Shown here: positions 14,085 to 21,412 of the stretch, in pieces
Numbering within the stretch: the stretch's first letter is position 1
Layout: the number at the start of each line of letters is the position of its first letter
NCBI GenBank assembly: GCA_035632095.1
Contig: DASQHM010000212.1
Coordinates: forward strand, 1 to 21,807
Source: DASQHM01 sp035632095
GTDB taxonomy: Bacteria > Pseudomonadota > Alphaproteobacteria > Ferrovibrionales > Ferrovibrionaceae
Direction: 5' to 3'
Length of the DNA stretch: 21,807 bases
Position numbers and translations under genes: made by a program
The notes under the pieces: model-generated
Seen by the model: the letters and a program-made list of their open reading frames with translations, nothing else
Databases searched by the model: none
What the model was told of the DNA's origin: nothing

Positions 14085-14846
14085 ATGAACGCGGTGGCGG
14101 CGACGCTGAAACCATGGGCGGCGCGGGTGCTGACGCTGTTTCCCGAAATGTTCCCCGGCCCCTTGGGTTTAAGCCTGGCCGGACGGGCGCTCACGGAGGG
14201 GATTTGGACGCTGGAAACAGTGGACATTCGCGACTTTGCGCGCGATAAACACCGCTCCGTCGATGACACCCCGTTCGGTGGCGGTCCGGGCATGGTCATG
14301 CGCCCGGACGTGCTGGCGGCGGCGTTGGATGCGACGGTGACGGGTTTGGCGGCGGGCCAGCCCCGCATCTATTTGAGCCCGCGCGGGCGGCGGCTGGATC
14401 AGGCGCTGGTGCGCGAGCTGGCCGAGGCAGGCGGAGCGACGCTGGTCTGCGGCCGCTTCGAGGGAGTGGACGAGCGGGTGCTCGAGGCGCGGGCGTTGAG
14501 CGAAGTGAGCCTCGGCGATTTCGTGCTCTCGGGCGGCGAGGTGGCGGCGCTGGCGCTCCTCGACGCAGTGGTGAGGTTGCTGCCGGGCGTGATCGGCGAA
14601 GCCGGTTCGCTGGCGGAAGAGAGTTTCGCGGCCGGACTGCTGGAGTATCCCCAGTACACCCGGCCGCAAGTTTGGGAAGGCCGCGACGTGCCGGAGGTTC
14701 TGGTGAGCGGCCATCACGGGAATATCCGCGATTGGCGTCGGGCCGAGGCGGAGCGGATCACGAAGGCGCGGCGGGCGGACCTGTGGGAACGCTACCGCGC
14801 CGGGACAACGAGAGACGAAGCGGCAAAAGGCAAGGTGAAGCCATGA
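14085..14846 (+). CDS. trmD: tRNA (guanine(37)-N1)-methyltransferase
   Basis: TrmD methylates G37 next to the anticodon of tRNAs that read CNN and some other codons, which prevents +1 frameshifting; it uses S-adenosylmethionine. The 253-residue protein carries the SPOUT knot: YLSPRGRRLDQ, LVCGRFEGVDERV and SLGDFVLSGGEVAALALLDAVVRLLPGVIG. The N-terminal VLTLFPEMFPGPLG and the DDTPFGGGPGMVM motif are intact, as is HHGNIRDWR near the end. The ATG at 14085, 13 bp after rimM, was chosen because an earlier ATG at 14025 would lie inside rimM. Its TGA overlaps the rplS ATG as ATGA. Confidence 0.96.
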   Translation: MNAVAATLKPWAARVLTLFPEMFPGPLGLSLAGRALTEGIWTLETVDIRDFARDKHRSVDDTPFGGGPGMVMRPDVLAAALDATVTGLAAGQPRIYLSPRGRRLDQALVRELAEAGGATLVCGRFEGVDERVLEARALSEVSLGDFVLSGGEVAALALLDAVVRLLPGVIGEAGSLAEESFAAGLLEYPQYTRPQVWEGRDVPEVLVSGHHGNIRDWRRAEAERITKARRADLWERYRAGTTRDEAAKGKVKP

Positions 14847-15235
14847 ACATAATCCAGAAACTCGAGCGCGAGCAGGTCGAGGCGCTCACCAAAAGCCGGA
14901 AGCTGCCGGACTTCGCGCCGGGCGACACGCTCAAGGTCAATGTCAAGGTGGTCGAAGGCACGCGTGAGCGCATCCAGGCATTCGAAGGTGTGTGCATCGC
15001 CCGCTCGAACGCCGGACTGAATTCGTCCTTCACCGTGCGCAAGATTTCCTACGGCGAAGGCGTCGAGCGCATTTTCCCGCTCTATTCGCCGCGCATCGAT
15101 TCGCTCGAAGTGCTCCGCCGCGGCGACGTGCGCCGCGCCAAGCTCTACTACCTGCGCGGCCGCACCGGCAAGGCGGCGCGCATCGGCGAGAAGCGCGACG
15201 AACGGCGCGACGACGAGGGCGGCGACGCCGCCTAG
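14843..15235 (+). CDS. rplS: 50S ribosomal protein L19
   Basis: L19 lies at the interface of the ribosomal subunits. The 130-residue product shows the family sequence: MNIIQKLEREQ, FAPGDTLKVNVKVVEGTRER, QAFEGVCIARSNAG and SFTVRKISYGEGVERIFPLYSP. RAKLYYLRGRTGKAARI follows near the end. The short acidic tail (DERRDDEGGDAA) is variable. Translation is coupled to trmD through the ATGA overlap. A 58-bp gap with no clear terminator leads to leuC, so read-through into the leucine genes is likely. Confidence 0.98.
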   Translation: MNIIQKLEREQVEALTKSRKLPDFAPGDTLKVNVKVVEGTRERIQAFEGVCIARSNAGLNSSFTVRKISYGEGVERIFPLYSPRIDSLEVLRRGDVRRAKLYYLRGRTGKAARIGEKRDERRDDEGGDAA

Positions 15236-15293
15236 GCTCCGCGTCCCCTTCGATCCGCGTCGGGTTTTACGGACGTAACGTGGGAGTGGGATG

Positions 15294-16700
15294 ATGGCGA
15301 AGGCACGCACGCTTTACGACAAGATCTGGGACAGCCACTTGGTGGATCAGCAGGCCGACGGCGCCGCGGTCCTCTATGTCGATCGTCATCTCGTCCATGA
15401 AGTGACCAGCCCGCAGGCATTCGAGGGCTTGCGCGCCGCCGGCCGCAAGGTGCGCCGGCCCGAAGCCACCATCGCCGTCGCCGATCACAACGTGCCGACC
15501 ACGGACCGCTCGAAGGGCATCACCGACGAGGAAAGCCGCATCCAGGTCGAAACGCTGGAGCGCAACTGCGCCGATTTCGGTGTGCCCTACTTCGGCATGA
15601 ACGACATCCGCCAGGGCATCGTGCACATCATCGGGCCGGAGCAGGGCATGACCCAGCCCGGCATGACCATCGTCTGCGGCGATTCGCACACGGCCACCCA
15701 CGGCGCGTTCGGCGCGCTGGCGTTCGGCATCGGCACCTCGGAAGTAGAGCACGTGCTGGCGACGCAGACCTTGATCCAGCAGCGTTCAGCCAACATGCGC
15801 ATCACCGTCGAAGGCGCGTTGAAACCGGGGATCACCGCCAAGGACGTGATCCTGGCGATCATCGGCCGCATCGGCACCGCCGGCGGCACCGGCCACGTGA
15901 TCGAATACGCCGGCGACACCCTGCGCGCGTTGTCCATGGAAGGCCGCATGACGGTCTGCAACATGACCATCGAGGCGGGCGCCCGCGCCGGCCTGATCGC
16001 GCCGGACGAGACGACGTTCGCGTATCTGCGCGGCCGGCCCATGGTGCCGAAGGCGGCGGCATTCGAGCAGGCGGTGGCGCATTGGAAGACACTCGTATCC
16101 GACCCTGGGGCTAGGTACGACCGCGAGGTCCGCCTCGACGCCGCGGCCATTGCGCCGCACGTCACCTGGGGCACCAGCCCGCAGGACGTGGCGCCGATCA
16201 CCGGCGCCGTTCCCGATCCGAAATCGGAAGCCGACGAAGGCAAGCGCGCCGCCATGGAACGCTCGCTCGCCTATATGGGCCTGAACCCGGGCGTGCGCCT
16301 CGCCGACATCAAGATCGACCGCGTGTTCATCGGCAGCTGCACCAACGGCCGCATCGAAGATCTGCGCGCCGCCGCCGCCATCGCCAAGGGCCGCAAAGTG
16401 GCGGGCCATGTGAACGCCATGGTGGTGCCGGGCTCGGGCCTGGTGAAGCATCAGGCCGAGGAAGAAGGCCTCGACCGCATCTTCACGGAAGCCGGGTTCG
16501 AATGGCGCGAGCCGGGCTGCTCCATGTGCCTGGCCATGAACGCCGACAAGCTGGAGCCGGGCGAGCGTTGCGCGTCCACCTCCAACCGCAACTTCGAGGG
16601 ACGCCAGGGCCGCGGCGGCCGCACCCATCTGGTGAGCCCGGCCATGGCGGCTGCCGCAGCCGTCGCCGGACATCTCGCCGACGTCCGCGAATTCCTCTAG
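15294..16700 (+). CDS. leuC: 3-isopropylmalate dehydratase large subunit
   Basis: LeuC is the [4Fe-4S]-carrying subunit that, with LeuD, isomerises 2-isopropylmalate to 3-isopropylmalate in leucine synthesis. The 468-residue protein begins ARTLYDKIWDSH and has CGDSHTATHGAFGALAFGIGTSEVEHV. The three cluster cysteines are in VFIGSCTNGR and in EPGCSMCLAMN. The C-terminal STSNRNFEGRQG is typical. Two ATG codons stand in line at 15291 and 15294; the second is preferred because GGAG at 15283-15286 is 7 nt from it. The partner leuD is separated by a DUF2459-like gene. No leucine leader peptide is visible in the 58-bp upstream gap. Confidence 0.97.
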   Translation: MAKARTLYDKIWDSHLVDQQADGAAVLYVDRHLVHEVTSPQAFEGLRAAGRKVRRPEATIAVADHNVPTTDRSKGITDEESRIQVETLERNCADFGVPYFGMNDIRQGIVHIIGPEQGMTQPGMTIVCGDSHTATHGAFGALAFGIGTSEVEHVLATQTLIQQRSANMRITVEGALKPGITAKDVILAIIGRIGTAGGTGHVIEYAGDTLRALSMEGRMTVCNMTIEAGARAGLIAPDETTFAYLRGRPMVPKAAAFEQAVAHWKTLVSDPGARYDREVRLDAAAIAPHVTWGTSPQDVAPITGAVPDPKSEADEGKRAAMERSLAYMGLNPGVRLADIKIDRVFIGSCTNGRIEDLRAAAAIAKGRKVAGHVNAMVVPGSGLVKHQAEEEGLDRIFTEAGFEWREPGCSMCLAMNADKLEPGERCASTSNRNFEGRQGRGGRTHLVSPAMAAAAAVAGHLADVREFL

Positions 16701-16708
16701 GCCGCAAT

Positions 16709-17362
16709 CTGCGTTGGTGGCGCCGGCTTGCTCGAGCGCTCTTGGGCGCGATCGCCGTCGTGCTCTGCTACGCGGCGGCCGGTTTCGGACTTGGCGCCAT
16801 GCCGACTGCCGACCCGCCCGCTGCGGGCACAGTGCAAATGGCGGTAGTGGCGAACTGGTTTCACGCCGATCTGATCTTTCCCGTGGCGGGCGAAGGCTAC
16901 GACTGGCGCGATGTGTTCGGCCTGCCGTCCGACGCGCGATACGTGGCTCTCGGTTGGGGCGACCGGCGCTTCTATCTCGAGACGCCGCGCCTCGGCGATC
17001 TCAAGCTGTCGACCGCGCTCTTGGCTCTGTCCGGTTTGGACGATGCAGTGGTTCACGTGACGTGGCTTGCCGATTTGCCGGACGGGCCTGACGTGCACGG
17101 GATTTCGGCAACGCCGGAACAAGCGGCAATTCTCGCGCACTATGCCGCGCGCGCATTGGTGCTCGGCGCTGACGGCAGGCCTGACGCGGTTCCCGATCGC
17201 GCTTATGGTTCGGCCGATGCGTTTTATCCGGCAACCGGGCATTGGTCTCCGTTCCTGACATGCAACGAATGGCTGGCCCGGGGATTGCGCGAAGCCCGTA
17301 TCCGGACCGGCCGCTGGGCTCCGTTCGCCGACGGGATTGTGCGACATTTGTCTGAGCGCTGA
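16709..17362 (+). CDS. DUF2459/TIGR02117-like membrane-anchored protein, start uncertain
   Basis: The product (about 217 residues) has a basic N-terminus (RWWRRLAR), one membrane segment (LLGAIAVVLCYAAAGFGLGAM) and an exported domain. Conserved blocks fit the DUF2459 family: VANWFHADLIFPV, YVALGWGDRRFYLETP, VVHVTWL and SPFLTCNEWLARGLR. The histidine of HADL and the cysteine of TCN look like possible catalytic residues, but no activity is known to me. No ATG or well-placed GTG exists after the leuC stop; CTG 16709 and TTG 16742 are candidates, while ATG 16502 would overlap leuC by about 200 bp. It lies between leuC and leuD on the same strand, 8 bp after leuC. The family assignment is from remembered motifs. 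Confidence 0.75.
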   Translation: MRWWRRLARALLGAIAVVLCYAAAGFGLGAMPTADPPAAGTVQMAVVANWFHADLIFPVAGEGYDWRDVFGLPSDARYVALGWGDRRFYLETPRLGDLKLSTALLALSGLDDAVVHVTWLADLPDGPDVHGISATPEQAAILAHYAARALVLGADGRPDAVPDRAYGSADAFYPATGHWSPFLTCNEWLARGLREARIRTGRWAPFADGIVRHLSER

Positions 17363-17377
17363 CACAGGTTCCCGGTT

Positions 17378-17383
17378 TACAAT
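17378..17383 (+). promoter_or_regulatory. Possible -10 element before leuD
   Basis: TACAAT matches the -10 consensus at five of six positions and is 43 bp before the leuD ATG. A CTGACA hexamer (17359-17364) stands upstream but only 13 bp away, too close for a standard promoter. Confidence 0.3.
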
Positions 17384-17426
17384 CGCGTGGAACATAAGAG
17401 ACATCGAAGGCATAGGGACAGGACCG

Positions 17427-18038
17427 ATGCAGAAGTTCACCACCCACACCGGCGTGGCCGCGCCGCTGCCGATGGTCAATGTCGATACGGACATGATCAT
17501 TCCGAAGCAGTTCCTGAAGACCATCAAGCGCACCGGCCTCGGCAAGCATCTGTTTGAGGAAATGCGCTATACGCTCGACGGCAAGGAAAAGCCCGACTTC
17601 GTGCTGAACCAGCCGGCATGGCGCAAGGCCTCGATCCTGGTGGCAGGCGCCAATTTCGGCTGCGGCTCGAGCCGCGAGCATGCGCCCTGGGCGCTGCTCG
17701 ACTTCGGCATCCGCTGCGTGATTTCCACCAGCTTCGCCGACATCTTCTACAACAACTGCTTCAAGAACGGCATTCTGCCCATCGCTCTGCCGCAGGCCGA
17801 CGTGGACAAGCTGCTCGACGATGCACGGCGCGGCGCCAATGCCACCGTCACCATCGATCTGGAGAAGCAGGAGATTCGCGGACCCGACGGCGGCTGCGTC
17901 AAGTTCGACATCGATCCCTTCCGCAAGCAGTGCCTGCTCGAGGGCCTGGACGAGATCGGCCTCACCATGAAGAAGGCGCCGCAGATCGCCGACTTCGAGG
18001 CCAAGCAGCAGGCCAGCCAGCCCTGGCTCTATCGCTAG
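17427..18038 (+). CDS. leuD: 3-isopropylmalate dehydratase small subunit
   Basis: LeuD supplies the substrate-specificity part of isopropylmalate isomerase. The 203-residue length is typical. It shows PLPMVNVDTDMIIPKQFL near the start, and the swivel-domain signature GANFGCGSSREHAPWAL at about 74-90. IRCVISTSFADIFYNNCFKNGILP follows. The ATG at 17427 was preferred to an upstream ATG at 17337 that would lie inside the preceding gene; an AGGGACAGGA stretch in front of it can serve as ribosome binding site. It is followed by leuB after 39 bp. Confidence 0.97.
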   Translation: MQKFTTHTGVAAPLPMVNVDTDMIIPKQFLKTIKRTGLGKHLFEEMRYTLDGKEKPDFVLNQPAWRKASILVAGANFGCGSSREHAPWALLDFGIRCVISTSFADIFYNNCFKNGILPIALPQADVDKLLDDARRGANATVTIDLEKQEIRGPDGGCVKFDIDPFRKQCLLEGLDEIGLTMKKAPQIADFEAKQQASQPWLYR

Positions 18039-18077
18039 CCGGCCCGCATTCCTCTTCGATTCTGGAGAATCCGAAAA

Positions 18078-19190
18078 ATGGCATCGAACAAGAAGCTCCT
18101 CGTATTGCCCGGCGACGGCATCGGGCCGGAGGTGATGCGCGAAGTGCGGCGCGTCATCGATTGGATGGACCGCCGGCGCGTGGTGCATTTCGACGTGACG
18201 GAAGACCTGGTCGGCGGTTGCGCCATCGATGCGCACGGCGTGCCGCTCGCGGACAGCACTCTCGACAAGGCCATGTCGGCCGACGCGGTGCTGCTCGGCG
18301 CCGTCGGCGGACCGAAGTGGGACAATCTGGACTTCAGCAAGAAGCCCGAGCGCGGCCTGTTGCGGCTGCGGAAGGAAATGGAGCTGTTCGCGAACCTGCG
18401 CCCCGCCATCTGCTTTCCGGCGCTGGCCGACGCATCGACGCTCAAGCGCGAATACGTCGAAGGCCTCGACATCATGATCGTGCGCGAGCTGACCGGCGGC
18501 ATCTATTTCGGCGAGCCGCGCGGCATCGAGACCCTGCCGAACGGTCAGCGGCGCGGCTACAACACGCAAAGCTACACCACCGAGGAAATCCGCCGCGTCG
18601 CCAAGGTCGCGTTCGATCTGGCGCGCAAGCGGCGCAAGAAGGTCACGTCCTGCGAAAAATCCAACGTGATGGAATCGGGCGTGTTGTGGCGCGAGGAAGT
18701 CACCAAGCTGCACGCCGAGACCTATCGCGACGTGGAGCTGCAGCACATGTACGCCGACAACGCCGCCATGCAGCTCGTGCGCAACCCGAAGCAGTTCGAT
18801 GTGATCGTGACCGACAACCTGTTCGGCGACATCCTGTCGGACGAGGCGGCCATGCTGACCGGCTCCCTCGGCATGCTGCCGTCGGCCTCGCTCGGCGGCA
18901 TCGACAAGCACGGCCGCCGCAAGGCGCTCTATGAACCGGTGCACGGCTCGGCGCCCGACATCGCCGGCCAGAACCTCGCCAATCCGATCGCCACGCTGCT
19001 CAGCTTCGCCATGGCGCTCCGCTACAGCTTTGATCTGGCCGACGACGCCAACCTGATCGAGCAGGCGGTGCAGAAGGTCCTGGCGGGCGGCCTGCGCACC
19101 GCCGACATCATGCAAAAGGCCGCGGCGCGCGTCTCCACCACGGTGATGGGCGACAGCATCCTGAACGCGCTGGAGCGGTTGGCGGCGTAA
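18078..19190 (+). CDS. leuB: 3-isopropylmalate dehydrogenase
   Basis: LeuB oxidises and decarboxylates 3-isopropylmalate to ketoleucine with NAD. The 370-residue enzyme has the beta-decarboxylating dehydrogenase signatures: LPGDGIGPEV near the start, RELTGGIYFGEPRG, CEKSNVMESGVLWREEV with the catalytic lysine, and DNLFGDILSDEAAMLTGSLGMLPSASLG with the metal-binding aspartates. The NAD-binding HGSAPDIAGQNLANPIA follows. GGAG at 18064-18067 is the ribosome binding site and sits in the loop of a small dyad, GATTC-TGGA-GAATC (18058-18071). It ends with TAA, one of the few true TAA stops of the window. It converges on the second antitoxin gene. Confidence 0.97.
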   Translation: MASNKKLLVLPGDGIGPEVMREVRRVIDWMDRRRVVHFDVTEDLVGGCAIDAHGVPLADSTLDKAMSADAVLLGAVGGPKWDNLDFSKKPERGLLRLRKEMELFANLRPAICFPALADASTLKREYVEGLDIMIVRELTGGIYFGEPRGIETLPNGQRRGYNTQSYTTEEIRRVAKVAFDLARKRRKKVTSCEKSNVMESGVLWREEVTKLHAETYRDVELQHMYADNAAMQLVRNPKQFDVIVTDNLFGDILSDEAAMLTGSLGMLPSASLGGIDKHGRRKALYEPVHGSAPDIAGQNLANPIATLLSFAMALRYSFDLADDANLIEQAVQKVLAGGLRTADIMQKAAARVSTTVMGDSILNALERLAA

Positions 19191-19192
19191 GG

Positions 19193-19221
19193 GTCAGGGC
19201 GCCTGACTGCTCGACGCAGCA
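19193..19221. terminator. Two short hairpins between leuB and the second antitoxin gene
   Basis: GTCAGG-GCG-CCTGAC (19193-19207) is a perfect 6-bp stem, followed at once by TGCT-CGACGC-AGCA (19208-19221). They lie between convergent stops. Neither has a T-run, so termination is only possible, not shown. Confidence 0.35.
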
Positions 19222-19226
19222 ACGTC

Positions 19227-19619
19227 TCAAGCAGGTTTCTTCGCTTTTCGCACCCGGTAGGGCTTGAGCAGGCTTTCGGCGGGGATGTTCCATTTTTTGT
19301 GGAGCGCCCACGCCACCTTCAGTGAAATCGTACGTTTCCGATTTAGGATCTCCGAAGCCCTGGAACGCGAACCGATAAGGTCGGCCAAATCGGATTGCTT
19401 CAAACCGGATACTTCCATCCGGTACTCGATCGCCGAAACGGGATCGGGCGCATCGATCGGCCAGCGTTCGCGCTCATAACTCTCGATCACCATAGCCAGC
19501 AAATCGAAAGCATCCGCCTCCGGCGTGCCGGGCTTGGGCTGATTCTCGAAGAAGGCCGCAACTTCCGTCAGCGCCGCGTCATACTCCGCCTCAGTCCTGA
19601 TCGGCCGAACGTCCGTCAT
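19227..19619 (-). CDS. higA: HigA-type antitoxin (XRE family), second pair
   Basis: The 130-residue antitoxin starts MTDVRPIRTEAEYDAALTEVAAFFENQPKPGTPEADAFDLL, the usual N-terminal toxin-wrapping part of the long HigA group. It continues with a helix-turn-helix at about 75-120, where LKQSDLADLIGSRSRASEILNRKR holds the recognition helix. It would neutralise the toxin encoded just upstream and repress both through the paired operators at 19931-19976. ATG 19619 overlaps the toxin stop as ATGA. Its basic tail (YRVRKAKKPA) is unremarkable. It is unrelated in its N-terminal half to the antitoxin at 11112-11396. Confidence 0.9.
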   Translation of the reverse strand: MTDVRPIRTEAEYDAALTEVAAFFENQPKPGTPEADAFDLLAMVIESYERERWPIDAPDPVSAIEYRMEVSGLKQSDLADLIGSRSRASEILNRKRTISLKVAWALHKKWNIPAESLLKPYRVRKAKKPA

Positions 19620-19915
19620 CTCACTGTCTCCGCATTGACCTTGTCGTACTCGGCGTGAGTGCCGACGAATTTGATCAGCACACGCTGGAACGGATACGCG
19701 ACATGCACGACGATCCGGTACTTGTTTCCGGCAATGTCGAAAATCACCCGGTTGTCCGCGATGAAATCCGCCGTCGCTCCGAACTGTCGCTTTACATCCG
19801 CCGGGCCGGTCCAAGTCGCCGCCTGAACCATCGCGAACCAGGCCTTCAGCGGTCTTTCCGCTGTGGCGTGCCGCTCCCAAAAGAGCTTCAGGGTGCGGCG
19901 GTCGATGATCTGCAC
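19616..19915 (-). CDS. higB: HigB-type mRNA interferase toxin, second pair
   Basis: This 99-residue protein belongs to the true HigB family of translation-dependent mRNA-cleaving toxins. Characteristic parts are MQIIDRRTLKLFWERH, the AxxxLxxW segment LKAWFAMVQAATW, the strand pair RVIFDIAGNKYRIVVHVAYPFQRVLIKFVG, and the signature THAEYDKV at the C-terminus. The start is GTG at 19915, 8 nt after a TATAGG hexamer, so the mRNA is probably leaderless. It is encoded before its antitoxin. It follows, on the same strand, the isomerase gene ending at 20034, but has its own operator-rich promoter region. Confidence 0.92.
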   Translation of the reverse strand: MQIIDRRTLKLFWERHATAERPLKAWFAMVQAATWTGPADVKRQFGATADFIADNRVIFDIAGNKYRIVVHVAYPFQRVLIKFVGTHAEYDKVNAETVR

Positions 19916-19923
19916 CCGCAGAC

Positions 19924-19929
19924 CCTATA
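19924..19929 (-). promoter_or_regulatory. -10 element of the second toxin-antitoxin pair
   Basis: On the minus strand TATAGG lies 8 nt before the GTG at 19915, and no ribosome binding site stands between. The -35 region falls inside the first operator, where TTGTTC is the best match but 15 bp away. Confidence 0.45.
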
Positions 19930-19930
19930 C

Positions 19931-19949
19931 TGTTCCACAATTGGGAACA
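19931..19949. promoter_or_regulatory. Operator 1 of the second toxin-antitoxin pair
   Basis: TGTTCC-N7-GGAACA is a perfect dyad with 6-bp arms. It lies directly upstream of the -10 element, covering the spacer, where a bound repressor would block RNA polymerase. Confidence 0.65.
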
Positions 19950-19957
19950 AGATCAAA

Positions 19958-19976
19958 TGTTCCCGATCATGGAACA
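19958..19976. promoter_or_regulatory. Operator 2 of the second toxin-antitoxin pair
   Basis: A second TGTTCC-N7-GGAACA with the same arms but a different 7-bp centre. The two centres are 27 bp apart, about two and a half helical turns. Identical arms with unlike centres argue for selected protein binding rather than a recent duplication. Confidence 0.65.
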
Positions 19977-20033
19977 AACGTCAGCAGGCTTCGCACGTCG
20001 AGGTCAGCCAAATAACCTAATTGTTGCCGGCTT

Positions 20034-20660
20034 TTAGAGCTTCCGCGACTTCAGCCGCGCCAGCGCGTCCGCCATCAGCGGCAGGCGGTCATTGCCGAAG
20101 TACATGTCGCCGCCGTTGACGAACATGGTGGGCGAGCCGAACGCGCCACGGCGCATGGCCTCGTCCGTGTTGGCCTTGAGTTGCTCCTTCACTGCCGGCG
20201 CGGCGATGGCCGCGAACAGCGCTTTCGCATCGATGCCGAGGGATGCGCAGATTTCGCTCAGCACCGCGTCTTGCGAGATATCCCGGTTGGCGCCCCAATA
20301 GGCCTCGAACACGGCGGTCGCGAACGGCACAAGCTTGCCGGTAGGTTCGAGCACGATGCAGGCACGCATGGCCTTCACGCTGTTGACCGGGAACACCGAA
20401 GGCGGAAACCCGATCTTGATCCCGGCGAGGCGCGCCCAGTCGCGCAGGTCCTTCGCCATGTAGCGCTGCTTCGGCACCACCGGCTGCTCGCGCGAGGCAT
20501 AGACGCTCGGGTTGACCGTGTTGAAGATGCCGCCGACCAGGATCGGGCGCCAAACGATCCTGGCGCCGAACTCCGCCGCTAGCGGCTGGATGTTGTGGAA
20601 GGCGAGATAGGTCCAGGGGCTCGAGCAGTCGAAGAAGAATTCGATGGTCGCTTCAGCCAT
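20034..20660 (-). CDS. 2-hydroxychromene-2-carboxylate isomerase-like protein (DsbA/GST-kappa fold)
   Basis: The 208-residue protein has the thioredoxin-like fold with helical insert of HCCA isomerases and kappa-class glutathione transferases. The N-terminal FFFDCSSPWTYLAF holds the serine that positions glutathione (S13 or S14). WRPILVGGIFN follows, and the C-terminal GAFGSPTMFVNGGDMYFGNDRLPLM carries the cis-proline loop. HCCA isomerases act in naphthalene-type aromatic breakdown, but the family is broad and the substrate here is open. AAAGG lies 9 nt before ATG 20660. The gene is last in an operon with two dehydrogenases, 11 bp after the second. Confidence 0.9.
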   Translation of the reverse strand: MAEATIEFFFDCSSPWTYLAFHNIQPLAAEFGARIVWRPILVGGIFNTVNPSVYASREQPVVPKQRYMAKDLRDWARLAGIKIGFPPSVFPVNSVKAMRACIVLEPTGKLVPFATAVFEAYWGANRDISQDAVLSEICASLGIDAKALFAAIAAPAVKEQLKANTDEAMRRGAFGSPTMFVNGGDMYFGNDRLPLMADALARLKSRKL

Positions 20661-20671
20661 GCTGGTGCCTT

Positions 20672-21412
20672 TCACACATACGAGATCGCGCCGCCGTCGA
20701 TGACGATGGCGCGGCCGGTGGTGTCGCCGCCCGCCGCCGACAGCAAGTGCCGCACAACGCCCGCGACTTCGCCGGGCTCGGTGATTCGCCCCGTGGGCGT
20801 GCCTTTCGCGGCAATGCTCGCATCGATGCCGAGCTCGCGGAAGCGCCGCTCCGCCATGTCCGTGCGCACCCAGCCGGGGCAGACCGCGTTCACCGGAATG
20901 CGCCGCGGTGCCAGCGCCAGCGCCAGCGCGCGGGTGAAGCCGAGCACGCCATGCTTTGCCGCCGTATACGCGGTCTGGTCCGGCACGCCGAACAGGGCGA
21001 GGGTCGATGCGATCGTGACGATCCGGCCCGACCCGTCGGGCAGCAGCGGCAGCGCCGCCTTGCAGCAGTGATAGGTGCCGTCCAGGTTGGTGGCGACGAT
21101 GGCGCGCCAAAGCGTGTCGTCGTCGCGGGCCCCGAGGGAATTCGTCCCCGCGATCCCGGCGGCGCAGACCAGCGCGTCCAGGCGGCCGAAGTCACTGGTG
21201 ATTCCGGCAAAGAGCGCGCGCACCTCGGCCGCGTCGCTTACGTCGCAGGCGCGGAACGCCACGCCCGGCGGCAACGGCTGTTGCGGGGCATGGCGCGCCG
21301 CCGCGATCACGTCATAGGCGTCGAGCGGCAGCGCCGCCGCGATGGCGCGGCCGATCCCGCCGGTGCCGCCGGTGATGAGAGCCAACGCCTTGCTTATTGG
21401 GGCCTTGCTCAT
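20672..21412 (-). CDS. Short-chain dehydrogenase/reductase (SDR)
   Basis: This 246-residue NAD(P)-dependent oxidoreductase has the classical SDR layout. The cofactor motif TGGTGGIG is at 14-21, D58 in CDVSD contacts the adenine, and CAAGI stands in for NAAG at about 83-87. The catalytic residues are N109, S136, Y149 and K153 (AYTAAKHG), followed by VCPGWVRTDM and the C-terminal IDGGAISYV. Its ATG at 21412 overlaps the stop of the upstream SDR as ATGA. Substrates of SDRs vary widely, and none can be assigned. The company of a second SDR and an HCCA-isomerase-like protein suggests a catabolic pathway, perhaps for an aromatic or cyclic compound. Confidence 0.93.
   Translation of the reverse strand: MSKAPISKALALITGGTGGIGRAIAAALPLDAYDVIAAARHAPQQPLPPGVAFRACDVSDAAEVRALFAGITSDFGRLDALVCAAGIAGTNSLGARDDDTLWRAIVATNLDGTYHCCKAALPLLPDGSGRIVTIASTLALFGVPDQTAYTAAKHGVLGFTRALALALAPRRIPVNAVCPGWVRTDMAERRFRELGIDASIAAKGTPTGRITEPGEVAGVVRHLLSAAGGDTTGRAIVIDGGAISYV

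Noticed and set aside
15236..15293. A leucine leader peptide or T-box-like attenuator before leuC
   Set aside because: The gap is only 58 bp and contains no run of leucine codons and no alternative hairpins.
17001..19115. A 704-residue open frame on the minus strand opposite leuD and leuB
   Set aside because: It lies antisense to two certain genes, is rich in H, A, R and V without any domain, and reflects the third-position GC bias of the real genes.
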